Of a stretch of DNA of 64,000 nucleotides, positions 52,533 to 62,202 are shown piece by piece; position 1 is the first letter of the stretch, and the number at the start of each line of letters is the position of its first letter. The notes under the pieces are model-generated. The model saw only the letters and a list, made by a program, of their open reading frames with translations, was not told the DNA's origin and made no database searches. Origin of the DNA: Flectobacillus longus (lineage in GTDB: Bacteria > Bacteroidota > Bacteroidia > Cytophagales > Spirosomataceae); contig NZ_JASHIC010000001.1 in NCBI RefSeq assembly GCF_030056705.1, positions 62,001-126,000 of the forward strand, read 5' to 3'. Made by a program: the position numbers and the translations under genes.

Positions 52533-55500
52533 TTAGAATGTCAAGTTAAGACCTAAAATCAACGAACGAGACAATGGCAAACCGCCGTAATCACCACCTT
52601 GTGGGAATGAGTTATCACCACTTAAGTTAGTATTTACTGCATCTGGGTTCCAACCACCTTTATACTTGTCTGCTCCAAACCAGTTTTCAGCTGTGAAATA
52701 AATACGAGCACCTTTTACATATTTTTTGCTGATTACTTGACCCAAATCATAACCTACAGTGATGTTACGAACTCTCCAGTAATCTGATGACCACAACCAG
52801 TCTGTGTTTTTGATACGACCAAATGTAGAATAAGCCTTACCTCTCAAACCATCACCTGGGTTATCTACCGAACGCCAACGATCTCTGTAAATACCCAAAG
52901 CGTTGTCTGTATAACCTTGACCAGTTCTGTCAACCGCACGACCAAACAATGAATATACATATCCACCTGATTGTCCTTGAACTAATACTGTCAAATCAAA
53001 ACCTTTGTATTTGAATGTGTTAGTCATACCATATACCAAATCTGGGTTTGGTTTACCAGCATATACACGGTCATTGGCATCGATTTTACCATCGCCATTA
53101 GCATCAAAATATTTTGGATCTCCAACAGTTTGTGTACCGAACAAAGCTACTTTATTATCAATATCGGCTTGTGTCAAAATACCTACTTGTTTAACTAAGT
53201 GATAAGCATACATTGGCTCGCCAACTTGCAATACACTGTGAGGAATATCAAATGACGATGGGATATAAATTGTTGCATCACCTTGCCCTAAGTGAACCAC
53301 TTGGTTTTCGTTATGACTCAAGTTAACCGATGTCGTCCATTGGAAAGATGAGTTGTTGATGTTGCGAGAAGTTACCTCTAATTCCCAACCTTTGTTCAAT
53401 ACTTCACCGATGTTAGTCAATGAGGTAGCAAAACCCGTAGCTTGAGGAACAGGTACGTTCAACAACAAATCCGTATTGCGTTTTGTGTAATAGTCAAAAG
53501 ATGCAGTGAAACGGTTTTTCAAGAAACCTACATCCAAACCAACATCGATAGTAGATGATTTTTCCCAAGTTAAATCTGGGTTAGAAATACGGTTTGGCGC
53601 TTGACCACCCGCTTGTGCACCACCAAAATCATAATTATAGAAGCCCAAAGTAGAGATACTGCTATAATCACCAATGTTGTAGTTACCAGCTTTACCCCAG
53701 CTTGCACGCAATTTTAAATCACTCACTGAAGATACATTCTTCATAAAATCTTCTTCGCTCAATCTCCAACCAATCGAAGCTGATGGGAATAGACCCCATT
53801 TGTTGTTATCACCAAAACGAGAAGAACCATCGCGACGAACACTCGCTGACAACAAGTATTTGCCTTTGTAGCCATATTGCACACGACCAAAATAAGACAA
53901 CAATACATTTTGTGTTTCGTTGGTATTACCTGTTACACTTACTGCGGCATTCAAACTTGTAATGGTACTACTGTTATAACCACCATTTGATGACATCGTT
54001 GATGTTCCGATTTTTGTCAAGTTATACGCATAACCAGCTACTGCCGAAATATCGTGGTCTTGGTTGATTGTAGTAGAATACGACAAGGTATTTTCGTTTA
54101 CAAAAGTTTGTTTTTTCAAGGTCGAGAAACTACCTGAAGTAGACAAACCTGGCGTTGTAGTACGTGCAGACAAACTACCATTTACCCAGTCTGGGCTGTA
54201 TCTTTTGGTCGACAAATCTGTATTATCAAAGTTGATAGAGCTTCTAAATGTTAGGCCTTTTGCTAATTGATAATCTACAAAAGTTGAGAAAATTGTTCTA
54301 AACGTTTTTGTAAGACCAATGTTACTTTCTAACTGACGAATAGGGCTATTACGGCTCACACTCCATGGATATTGACCATATTGAGCGGTGTTTGCATCTA
54401 AACCATTTTCTTGTACTGGCGTCATGCCTGCTACAATATGCAAAATAGCGTCTTTACCTTCTACCCCTGGGTCATTTGCTTCAGAATATGATGGTGCTAA
54501 GTTTACACCAAACTTCAATCTTTCGTTTGCTTTTACCTCTACGTTTGCACGAGCTGAGTAGTTACGGTAATAGGTATTCAAAACTGTACCATCTTGGTGA
54601 GTCATGTTACCTGACACATAGTACTTCACATAATTATTACCTCCGCTTGCAGACAACTGATAGTTATTTACTTTACCTGTTCTGAAAGCTTCTTTTTGCC
54701 AGTCGATATAATTTAATCCTGGGTGACCCGCTTGAGCCCAACGATCATCCAACATCAAGTTTGAGTTTACTGCTGTAGAAGCCAAACCTAAGATGGCTCT
54801 TCTTTCGGCAGTAGTTTGAGATGCAGTACGACCTACACCAGAAGCTACCCACTGAGCATTAATCATCTCTGTTGCACGATCTACCCACTCGTCAGCACTT
54901 AACATATCCAACATTCTAACGGCTTTTGTAATACCCGAATAGGCATTAAAAGTAATTTTAGCTTTTCCTTCCTGACCTTTTTTCGTGGTAATCAATACAA
55001 CACCATTAGCCGCTCTTGAACCATAAATAGCAGCAGAAGAAGCATCTTTCAATACCTGAATATTTTCAATATCATTCGGGTTGATATTGTCCAATGGGTT
55101 ACCTGTACTGAAACCACCAGAAGCATTTTGTCCAGAAGTTTCCAATGGAAAACCGTCAATCACATATAAAGGCTCGTTACTTGCCGAAATTGAACCCGAA
55201 CCACGTACTTGCACACTAAAGCCTTTACCAGGAGTTCCTGATGTTTGCTTTACTTGTACACCTGCCAATTGACCTACCAAAGCTTGGTCAACACGAGAGA
55301 TAGGGCGTTGATCCAAATCTTTTGCATTGAAGTTTGCCATTGCACCTGTTACGTTCGCTTTTTTCTGCGTACCATATCCAACTACCACAACCTCATCCAA
55401 TGATTTAATATCTGGCTTTAAACTTACATCTTGTTTTGTTTGACCATCAATAGCTACTTCTAGTTTTTCATAACCCACCGAAGTAAAAACTATCACTGCA

Positions 55501-55703
55501 CCTTTGCCAACCGAAATAGAATAGCCACCGTTTACATCAGAAGTAACACCACGCTGGCTACCTTTTACCAACACACTCACACCAGGAACTCCTTGGTTGC
55601 TCGATGCGTCGGTAATTTTACCAGTCACCACTCGCTCCTGTGCCAAGCCAACATAAGAAAGCAAGCACAAAACGATCCATACAAATTGTCTAATTGATCT
55701 CAT
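52533..55703 (-). CDS. SusC/RagA-family TonB-linked outer-membrane transporter
   Basis: 1056 residues: signal peptide (1-21, GLAQ), carboxypeptidase-regulatory-like domain (about 22-100), TonB-box region LDEVVVVGYGTQKK, plug (GSGSISASNEPLYVIDGFPL; IQVLKDASSAAIYGSRAANG) and a 22-strand-type barrel ending LILGLNLTF. It forms the import channel with the SusD encoded next. Regulatory genes such as ECF sigma/anti-sigma or HTCS were not seen beside the pair. Upstream lies the repeat mosaic copy B. Confidence 0.95.
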   Translation of the reverse strand: MRSIRQFVWIVLCLLSYVGLAQERVVTGKITDASSNQGVPGVSVLVKGSQRGVTSDVNGGYSISVGKGAVIVFTSVGYEKLEVAIDGQTKQDVSLKPDIKSLDEVVVVGYGTQKKANVTGAMANFNAKDLDQRPISRVDQALVGQLAGVQVKQTSGTPGKGFSVQVRGSGSISASNEPLYVIDGFPLETSGQNASGGFSTGNPLDNINPNDIENIQVLKDASSAAIYGSRAANGVVLITTKKGQEGKAKITFNAYSGITKAVRMLDMLSADEWVDRATEMINAQWVASGVGRTASQTTAERRAILGLASTAVNSNLMLDDRWAQAGHPGLNYIDWQKEAFRTGKVNNYQLSASGGNNYVKYYVSGNMTHQDGTVLNTYYRNYSARANVEVKANERLKFGVNLAPSYSEANDPGVEGKDAILHIVAGMTPVQENGLDANTAQYGQYPWSVSRNSPIRQLESNIGLTKTFRTIFSTFVDYQLAKGLTFRSSINFDNTDLSTKRYSPDWVNGSLSARTTTPGLSTSGSFSTLKKQTFVNENTLSYSTTINQDHDISAVAGYAYNLTKIGTSTMSSNGGYNSSTITSLNAAVSVTGNTNETQNVLLSYFGRVQYGYKGKYLLSASVRRDGSSRFGDNNKWGLFPSASIGWRLSEEDFMKNVSSVSDLKLRASWGKAGNYNIGDYSSISTLGFYNYDFGGAQAGGQAPNRISNPDLTWEKSSTIDVGLDVGFLKNRFTASFDYYTKRNTDLLLNVPVPQATGFATSLTNIGEVLNKGWELEVTSRNINNSSFQWTTSVNLSHNENQVVHLGQGDATIYIPSSFDIPHSVLQVGEPMYAYHLVKQVGILTQADIDNKVALFGTQTVGDPKYFDANGDGKIDANDRVYAGKPNPDLVYGMTNTFKYKGFDLTVLVQGQSGGYVYSLFGRAVDRTGQGYTDNALGIYRDRWRSVDNPGDGLRGKAYSTFGRIKNTDWLWSSDYWRVRNITVGYDLGQVISKKYVKGARIYFTAENWFGADKYKGGWNPDAVNTNLSGDNSFPQGGDYGGLPLSRSLILGLNLTF

Positions 55704-55910
55704 ATAGTCTGTTTTTAATTTGGATTAAAAGATAATTGAGGGTTCGGACCTCTGTTTTACTATATATGTAAAGTCTTTTAGTAAATAATTTGAAGAACAC
55801 CAAGTACAAAAAGGCAATGAAAAGCCTAGCCCCTTTTTTTAAAAGGTTCTGGAAAGCTTTTCATTAGCGCAAATAGTGTCTTAGAATTAAATATTTAGAA
55901 GTCTGGTATT

Positions 55911-56304
55911 TTAAGTAATCGTGCAGAATAAGATTTAAGTTATGTGTTTAGGCACTAGGCAACAGGCACAAGGCAAAGAGTGTTAAAATATTTTTTAATA
56001 ACCACAGTCATGCTTTTTTCCAAAGCCCACCGCCGAAAACCGTTACCTGAAAGCCCAAAGCCCAATCTTAAATTTTACCCGCATTAAGCTATAGGCTGTA
56101 AGTTGAAAAGTATTTCTCACGAAATAATTGAATCTTTTTTGCCTAATGCCTACGGCTTACAGCCTAAAGCATTTTAATACAATTTTATCCGAATTAAGCT
56201 CTAGGCTTTATGCTATAGGCTGTAAGTTGAAAAGTATTTCTCACAAAATAATTTATGCTTTTTGCCTAATGCCTACGGCTTACAGCCTAAAGCATTTTAA
56301 TCAA
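55911..56304. repeat. Modular repeat mosaic, copy B (modules I, III, III)
   Basis: Begins with half-junction TTAAGTAATCGTGCAGAA and module I (about 55912-56078: GGCACTAGGCAACAGGCACA ... AAGCCCAATCTTAAA), then two tandem module III units (56081-56170 and 56191-56293), each starting with TTAAGCT...TAGGCT and ending GCCTACGGCTTACAGCCTAA. The tandem units differ by scattered changes. The 629-base gap between susC and the oxidoreductase gene is otherwise empty. Confidence 0.75.
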
Positions 56305-56332
56305 GTGCTTTTAGGCATCTCGATAGCATTTC

Positions 56333-57685
56333 TTACGATTTCACTGCCAATGGTTTTAAATCGGTCAATGATGCAATTTTTACAGGTTGTCCAGAGTCTG
56401 AGCTTTTTCTTGCTGCAATCCCAACCAAGATAGCCATAGCTCCATCACGGCTTCCTGCTGCCTGACGGTATGTGTCTTTGGCATTAGGATTACGGAAAAT
56501 CTTATCTCTCAAGCGTGCATCTCCTCCGCCATGTCCTTCAGCTTGTTGGATTTTGATGTATTCGATATCTCCAAAATTGCGAGAAAGCATCAACTCATCA
56601 TAATTCTCAATAGTCATTTTACCCGATTCTTTAATCCAAGCTTCCAAACGTCCTTTTGTTCCGTTAAACGCTATTCTATATCCTTCATAAGGTGAATATG
56701 TCGTTAACGAATAGGCAACGTTCACGCCATTAGCGTAATGAATGGTGGCAGCCATTTTGTCGAAAATATTAATATCTTCTTTAAACACACAACCATCTCT
56801 CAAGTAGCCATCATGCTTTTCGTTTTCTACATAAAGCTTGGTCAAACGGGTGTCTTTTGTTATATCCCAATAAAAATTACAAGATGTCTTGTGTGCACAC
56901 GAACGGCAGTTAGTTCCACGCTGTTCACCATTTTTACCGTAGTGCTCTAGCGACGCTTGTGCATATACGGATTCTGGCTCTGATTCTAGCCACCAGTTCA
57001 ACAAATCAAAATGATGACTTGCTTTGTGAACCCATAATGAACCAGAATTTTCACGAAGTCGGTGCCAGCGTCTGAAATAATCTGCACCATGACGAGTATC
57101 CAAATACCAATGAAAATCTACAGAAGTAACTTTTCCAATAGCACCCTCACGTAAAAGTTCATAGATCTTCTGACGATGAGGAGAATAGCGATAATTAAAA
57201 GTAACCGTTACCTTTTTCCCAGTACGTTTTTCTGCATCCAAAATAGCCTGACATTTTCCTTCGTCAGTAGTCATTGGCTTTTCGGTAATGATGTCAGCAC
57301 CCAATTCCATACCACGAATAATAAACTTATCGTGCGTGGCATCGACTGTTGTTACTATCAACAAATCAGGCTTGGTTTCCTTCATCATTTTCTCGAAATC
57401 TGTGTAAACATTACAATTTACACCCAAGAATTGCTTTGCTGTTTCGGCACGACCAGGATTGATGTCACACAAACCAACAAACTCAATTACATCGCCAAAT
57501 TCTTTCACAACTGGTGTTCCCCACATGCCTGTTCCACGGTGCCCAGTACCCACCATTGCTACTTTGCGTTTGGTGGTAGTATTTCCAAGTGTTTCTGACA
57601 AGTTTGCCATAAACAAACCTGCTGAGGCCAATGATGTTTGCTGTAAAAATGCTCTTCGATTAAGATTGTTTTCTTGACTTTCCAT
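56333..57685 (-). CDS. Tat-exported Gfo/Idh/MocA-family oxidoreductase
   Basis: 450 residues with a twin-arginine signal (NRRAFLQQTSLASAGLFMA), so it is folded with its NAD(P) cofactor before export. Rossmann motif VGTGHRGTGMW (about 45-55) and the family TEKPMTTDEGK (about 132-142). A Cys-containing insertion (CRSCAHKTSCNF) may bind metal. Exported members act on sugars or glycosides, some as NAD-dependent glycosidases (GH109); the substrate here is unknown. Single gene between repeat copy B and an AT-rich spacer. Confidence 0.85.
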   Translation of the reverse strand: MESQENNLNRRAFLQQTSLASAGLFMANLSETLGNTTTKRKVAMVGTGHRGTGMWGTPVVKEFGDVIEFVGLCDINPGRAETAKQFLGVNCNVYTDFEKMMKETKPDLLIVTTVDATHDKFIIRGMELGADIITEKPMTTDEGKCQAILDAEKRTGKKVTVTFNYRYSPHRQKIYELLREGAIGKVTSVDFHWYLDTRHGADYFRRWHRLRENSGSLWVHKASHHFDLLNWWLESEPESVYAQASLEHYGKNGEQRGTNCRSCAHKTSCNFYWDITKDTRLTKLYVENEKHDGYLRDGCVFKEDINIFDKMAATIHYANGVNVAYSLTTYSPYEGYRIAFNGTKGRLEAWIKESGKMTIENYDELMLSRNFGDIEYIKIQQAEGHGGGDARLRDKIFRNPNAKDTYRQAAGSRDGAMAILVGIAARKSSDSGQPVKIASLTDLKPLAVKS

Positions 57686-57949
57686 TTCGGCAACGTCCTT
57701 TATTTTCGGTTAACATAGGTTTGTAAAGTAAGTTTTGCCAAGCAAAAACGCTTTAAATCAATTGTTTATACTTTGCACTTTACAAATTATTTATTGTAAA
57801 ATAACCTATTGTATCAAAACGAACCATCATGCCCCATCCTGTTTATACTGAATATTCTTTGAATAATACAATAAATATTGGTTGGTTGAAATTTTTTGAA
57901 GGGAAAAAGTGTAGACTGTATAGAGAAAAGAAAGAGGAAAATCTTATTG

Positions 57950-58432
57950 TTATCGTGAAGGTTTGGTTAAACCATTAGTCAAATCTTTGAGTGTTTGAGC
58001 CATTCTTTCCACCTGAATATCTTCATTTTTTGCGGAGATAATCCATTTTACAAATGCTTCTTGCTGACTTTCTTTTAGTTTATTAAATGCTTTTTCGGCA
58101 AATGAATCTAGCGCCAAACATTCGGCAAATGCAATTGGAATAGGAAGTGCACTTTCGTCCAAAAAGAGTTGAATATGTACTGTATCTCCAGCCTGTTTTT
58201 TAATCTGCTTACGAAGCTCAGATTTAAGGGGTAAAAACAAATGTCCATTGCCCATGGGCATTAATTTATAGCGTGACAATTGATAAGAATCGATAGAACC
58301 TTTTACTTGTATCCAACCAAATGGATTTTGTGGGTTTGGGGCAATAGTAGGTAAAGCCACGTATGTCCAGCCTCCTTTTCCCTCAAATTTTTGAACAGGT
58401 AATATCGCATCTATTAATAAAATATCAGGCAT
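57950..58432 (-). CDS. DUF1905 / YdeI-like protein
   Basis: 160 residues. The N-terminal 95 residues match DUF1905 (GWTYVALP, FGWIQVKGSIDSY, MPMGNGHLFLPLK, DTVHIQLFLDE), and the C-terminal helical part (AFNKLKESQQEAFVKWIISAK) matches the YdeI/OmpD-associated domain. Function of the family is poorly defined; a stress or peptide-tolerance role has been reported for YdeI. Single gene, facing repeat copy C on its 5' side. Confidence 0.78.
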   Translation of the reverse strand: MPDILLIDAILPVQKFEGKGGWTYVALPTIAPNPQNPFGWIQVKGSIDSYQLSRYKLMPMGNGHLFLPLKSELRKQIKKQAGDTVHIQLFLDESALPIPIAFAECLALDSFAEKAFNKLKESQQEAFVKWIISAKNEDIQVERMAQTLKDLTNGLTKPSR

Positions 58433-58568
58433 TGCTCAAATTTTGATTAAAGGACAGTATAGGCTTTAGCATAAAAATTACATTAATAGTATATCGGTAG
58501 CATTTCTTGCTGCATCTGATTTTAAGTGCCTTCAAATAACGAATATAAGATTACTTAATATCGTTTTC

Positions 58569-58624
58569 TAACTTATATTCAATTAGCTGACACCTCTAGT
58601 TATCAGCTAATTGAATATAAGTTA
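58569..58624. repeat. Perfect 22-bp hairpin at the left end of repeat copy C
   Basis: TAACTTATATTCAATTAGCT plus GA (58569-58590) and its exact complement (58603-58624) around a 12-base loop. No T-tract. It directly precedes the GCAAAATTAAATTTAAG end of module I, so it sits where other copies have half-junctions. Confidence 0.75.
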
Positions 58625-59076
58625 ATGGGCAAAATTAAATTTAAGATTATGCTTGGGGCTTTCAGGTAACGGCTTTCGGAGGTGGGTTTTGGAAAAAAGC
58701 ATGGCTGTGGGTAATAAAAAACATTTTAACACTCTTTGCCTTGTGCCTGTTGCCTAGTGCCTAAACACATAACCTAAATCTTATTCTGCACGATTACTTA
58801 AGTAATCGTGCAAAATTAAATTTAAGAAATTGATGGGATAAGATATTAGTAATCATAAAATTACACTCAAAACTCATCACTCACAATTCAGCACTCATAC
58901 TTAAGTTAGTAGGCAAAATAAAATTTAAGATTGGGCTTTCAGGTAACGGCTTTCGGCGGTGGGCTTTGGAAAAGAGCATGGCTGTGGTTATTAAAAAACA
59001 TTTTAACACTCTTTGCCTTGTGCCTGTTGCCTAGTGCCTAGACACATAACCTAAATCTTATTCTGCACGATTACTT
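58625..59076. repeat. Modular repeat mosaic, copy C (modules I, II, I, all inverted)
   Basis: Inverted module I (about 58625-58800), a perfect palindromic junction TTTTGC-like ending in GCACGATTACTTAAGTAATC then GTGC (58787-58811), inverted module II (about 58800-58905), a second junction ACTTAAGTTAGTAGGCAAAA (58900-58919), and a second inverted module I (about 58919-59076) ending GCACGATTACTTA. The two module I units are nearly identical. It fills the space 5' of the YdeI-like gene and 3' of ribF. Confidence 0.78.
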
Positions 59077-59084
59077 ATAGTTCA

Positions 59085-60011
59085 TTATTGCAAAATATCA
59101 GAAACGGTCAGTTTATCTTGAGCAATTTGCGCCTTCAAGGCATCTAATCCGTTGAATTTTTGTTCTGCTCTCACTTTTTGGACAAACTCTACTTTGAGGT
59201 TCTCCCCATAAATCTCTTTGTCGAAATCCAAGATATTAACTTCAATCGTTTTGTAAGTACCATCTACAGTTGGGCGGTTGCCAATGTTTAGCATTCCTCT
59301 CAATTTCTCTGCATTATAATACACCCAAACCGCATAAACACCATCTTGAGGAACCAATTTAGTTTGTTCACGCACTTGGATATTGGCTGTCGGAAAGCCA
59401 ATGGTACGTCCTATCTGTTTGCCTTTTACCACCAAGCCATTTAGGTCATAGTTACGCCCCAAAAAATGCTGCGCCTGAGTCATATCTCCATCTTGGATTG
59501 CCTTACGAATCTTAGAAGAACTCACCGCTACGTGGTCTATATCCTGACGTAAAATTTCTTCAACGCCAAAGCCATAACGACTGGCATTTTGTACAAGATA
59601 ATCAAATCCTCCCTCACGGTTTTTCCCAAAGCGATGGTCATAACCAATCACCAAGGTTTTAGTACCAATAGTATGAATGATTACTTTTTGGATAAACTCT
59701 TCGGACGTTAACTCCGAGAACTCTCTAGTAAACGGAATGACTAATAGATGTTGGACGCCATTTTGAGTCAACAATTCTATTTTTTCATCCAAAGTAGAAA
59801 GGAGTTTTACTTCCTGATTATCGGCCGACACCACCGTGCGAGGATGTGGGTAAAAGGTAATAACTACGCTCTCCCCTCCTGTTTGTTGCGCTACTTCTGC
59901 TAGCCTTTTTAATATCTTTTGGTGTCCCAGATGTACGCCATCAAAAGTGCCACTGGTAACAACTGCATTTTCTAGTTTTTGAAATTCTTGAATTCCGTAA
60001 TATACCTTCAT
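59085..60011 (-). CDS. ribF: Bifunctional riboflavin kinase / FAD synthetase
   Basis: 308 residues making FMN and FAD. The N-terminal adenylyltransferase has GTFDGVHLGHQ (22-32) and VIGYDHRFGKNREGG; the C-terminal riboflavin kinase has KGKQIGRTIGFPTANI and MLNIGNRPTVDG. Length is standard. Follows truB by 63 bases on the same strand, an arrangement conserved in Bacteroidota. A TAnnTTTG-like motif 5 bases before its ATG is too close to be a promoter, so it is probably co-transcribed with truB. Confidence 0.95.
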   Translation of the reverse strand: MKVYYGIQEFQKLENAVVTSGTFDGVHLGHQKILKRLAEVAQQTGGESVVITFYPHPRTVVSADNQEVKLLSTLDEKIELLTQNGVQHLLVIPFTREFSELTSEEFIQKVIIHTIGTKTLVIGYDHRFGKNREGGFDYLVQNASRYGFGVEEILRQDIDHVAVSSSKIRKAIQDGDMTQAQHFLGRNYDLNGLVVKGKQIGRTIGFPTANIQVREQTKLVPQDGVYAVWVYYNAEKLRGMLNIGNRPTVDGTYKTIEVNILDFDKEIYGENLKVEFVQKVRAEQKFNGLDALKAQIAQDKLTVSDILQ

Positions 60012-60074
60012 ATCACAAATTTAGTCGAAAAAAAATGTGGTACGACACAGTCACACCACAAATCCAATGTTATA

Positions 60075-60782
60075 CTATTTTACAGGAGCAACCGCTCTTT
60101 GCTTTACAAATTCTTCAATAGTTAAAGCATTCGTCACCTCAAATTCCCCGATACGTTCACGACGAAGAGCACTCATATAAGCTCCAGACTGACAAGCTAG
60201 CCCAAAATCACGTACCAAACTGCGAATGTAAGTGCCTTTTGAACATACAATTCGGAAGTGAATCGTCGGGAACTCTGAAGTATCAATGTCAAATTTCTTC
60301 ACTTCGACTTCTCTCGATTTTATTTCGATATCATCTTCTGTTTTTCCTTTTCTTGCCAATTCGTACAAACGTTTTCCACCAACAGAAATCGCCGAATAAA
60401 TCGGTGGAATTTGCAAAATTGGACCTGTCAATTGCGCCAAGGCATTTTGCATGATTTCATCAGTAATATGTTCGGTCGGAAATTCACCGTCAAATTCAGT
60501 TTCTAAATCTATCGAAGGGGTAGTTTTTCCTAAAACCAATGTTCCAGAATATTCCTTTTCTTGTGCTTGAAAACTATCGATTTGTTTCGTCATTTTACCC
60601 GTACAAAGAATCAGCAAACCTGTTGCCAATGGATCCAAAGTACCAGCATGACCTATTTTTTTAAAATTACCTGCATACTTCAATTTTTTGACTACATCAA
60701 AAGAAGTCCAAGTAAGAGGCTTATCAATCAGCAACACCTCTCCAGGATCTTGCACAGGCTGATTTTGTTGATTTTCATTCAT
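60075..60782 (-). CDS. truB: tRNA pseudouridine-55 synthase
   Basis: 235 residues. TruB isomerises U55 in the T-loop of tRNAs. Catalytic Asp is D50 in GHAGTLDPLATGLL; IDKPLTWTSFDVV and FRIVCSKGTYIRSLVRDFG are the other family blocks. A C-terminal PUA domain is absent or minimal, as in many Bacteroidota TruB. It lies between uppP and ribF on the same strand. Confidence 0.95.
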   Translation of the reverse strand: MNENQQNQPVQDPGEVLLIDKPLTWTSFDVVKKLKYAGNFKKIGHAGTLDPLATGLLILCTGKMTKQIDSFQAQEKEYSGTLVLGKTTPSIDLETEFDGEFPTEHITDEIMQNALAQLTGPILQIPPIYSAISVGGKRLYELARKGKTEDDIEIKSREVEVKKFDIDTSEFPTIHFRIVCSKGTYIRSLVRDFGLACQSGAYMSALRRERIGEFEVTNALTIEEFVKQRAVAPVK

Positions 60783-60953
60783 AAAAATTATATTTCTTGG
60801 AGAAGGTATAGTTTGTTTAAAAACTTACCTCTATTTTATTATATCAAGTGTTTACTTCTCTTTCTAGTGAAGAATGGAGTAGCCATCATTATGAAGGGAA
60901 ACACTTTTATGACAAAAATAACTCCAGAATTTTGATTTTTCACATCATTGCTC

Positions 60954-61757
60954 CTAGACTACGCTAAGCGTGTGTCCTGTTGCTAATAATCCTAAAATGG
61001 TTAAGCCTACGATAATACGGTAAATACCGAAATATTTAAAGCCGTATTTATTCAAAATACTGATGAAAAACTTAATAGCTAATACCGCCACAAAAAAAGC
61101 AACAATGTTTCCTACCGCTAACAATTTTACCTGCTCTGAAGTAATAGCTCCTTCTTCTTTGATAAACATCAAAAGCTTGTAACCAGTAGCCGCTGCCATT
61201 GTAGGAACCGCCAAAAAGAAAGAAAATTCAGCCGCTAAGCTACGAGTCAATTTTTGCTGCATACCACCAATAATCGTGGCAGCACTACGACTCAATCCAG
61301 GAAACATAATAGCTAAACATTGATATGCTCCGATTTTGATAGCAGTAATATTGGTAATATCAGCTTCTTCGTCAAAAATAGGTTTCTTAAACCAATTATC
61401 GACAAATAACAAAATGATACCTCCGAGTAATAAAACCGTTGCGATAAATGCTGGATTACCTAAATGTTCATCAATTAAATCATCGAATAATTTGCCAAAA
61501 ATTAAAGCAGGGACTACCGCCAACATCAATTTTACATAGAATTGCCATTTTGAAAAATCAAAAAACTTTTTCCAATACAGGGCAACAACTGCCAAGATAG
61601 CTCCTAGTTGAATACATATCTCAAAAAGTTTAGTAAACTTATCATTCTCAATTCCAAGAATCGAGCTGGTTAAAACCATGTGTCCAGTAGATGAAATAGG
61701 TAAAAATTCGGTAAGTCCTTCGATGATGGCTAGAATAATAGATTGAATGATAGACAT
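60954..61757 (-). CDS. uppP: Undecaprenyl-diphosphatase
   Basis: 267-residue integral membrane phosphatase (BacA family) that recycles undecaprenyl pyrophosphate for peptidoglycan and other envelope polymers. Signatures: EGLTEFLPISSTGHM (about 13-27) and PGLSRSAATIIGG, which together form the active site. About eight hydrophobic segments. A TATTTTTG box lies 42 bases upstream, so it has its own promoter although it follows the DUF3098 gene. Confidence 0.95.
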   Translation of the reverse strand: MSIIQSIILAIIEGLTEFLPISSTGHMVLTSSILGIENDKFTKLFEICIQLGAILAVVALYWKKFFDFSKWQFYVKLMLAVVPALIFGKLFDDLIDEHLGNPAFIATVLLLGGIILLFVDNWFKKPIFDEEADITNITAIKIGAYQCLAIMFPGLSRSAATIIGGMQQKLTRSLAAEFSFFLAVPTMAAATGYKLLMFIKEEGAITSEQVKLLAVGNIVAFFVAVLAIKFFISILNKYGFKYFGIYRIIVGLTILGLLATGHTLSVV

Positions 61758-61798
61758 ATAATGTTTAAGTATCTTTTAAGTAGGAAATATTAATGGCT

Positions 61799-61862
61799 CA
61801 AAAATACAAAAAACAAAAAGAAGAACCTGTTTTCATATCCAGAATTCCTCTTTTTGTTTTTT
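61799..61862 (-). promoter_or_regulatory. Terminator of the DUF3098 gene abutting the uppP promoter box
   Basis: AAAAAACAAAAAGA (61808-61821) pairs with TCTTTTTGTTTTTT (61849-61862), a 14-bp stem with a 27-base loop read on the minus strand. The minus-strand TATTTTTG at 61799-61806 follows at once, a -7 match for uppP. Stem is AT-rich, so termination is probably modest. Confidence 0.5.
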
Positions 61863-61908
61863 AACGGTAAATATTCGTATGATTGAATATTAGAAGGTTT
61901 TTATTTGT

Positions 61909-62112
61909 CTAAGATTTTTTCAAAATAGCAAAAAATTCGATTGTAAATCCTGCCAATACTACCAAGGGTCCAAGGGTCAATCCTAAGAAACCAAAGCCGA
62001 ATTCTTCTTTATCCAAGCTCATAATAAAGAATCCTGCAAGAATAACAACAATACCCAACAACATCAATGTATAGTTGGCTTTTCCAAATGGCAATTTTGA
62101 TGAATTTGACAT
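61909..62112 (-). CDS. DUF3098 family small membrane protein
   Basis: 67 residues with two transmembrane helices (about 13-30 and 40-60) separated by SLDKEEFGFGFLG. FGKANYTLMLLGIVVILAGF is the DUF3098 wording. The family is found in Bacteroidota between ftsX and uppP, as here; a link to division or envelope synthesis is suggested by context only. Repeat copy D separates it from ftsX by 546 bases. Confidence 0.85.
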   Translation of the reverse strand: MSNSSKLPFGKANYTLMLLGIVVILAGFFIMSLDKEEFGFGFLGLTLGPLVVLAGFTIEFFAILKKS

Positions 62113-62202
62113 AATTTTCGAATTTTATTGATATTAAAGCCATAATGGCTTCGAAGTTCATTTTTATAATTTATTCCTTTGTATAGAAGGTACTCTGCTC
62201 CC

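Noticed and set aside
22329-55703. One polysaccharide utilisation locus joining GH9/GH31 with the SusC/SusD pair
   Set aside because: They are 24 kb apart with many unrelated genes and terminators between them.
56128-56433. 101-codon + strand frame with repeated CLMPTAYSLKHFN
   Set aside because: It is read from two tandem module III repeats and the antisense of the oxidoreductase gene; the peptide repeat mirrors the DNA repeat.
60016-60023. TAAATTTG promoter box for ribF
   Set aside because: It is only 4 bases from the start codon, too close for a -7 element of that gene.
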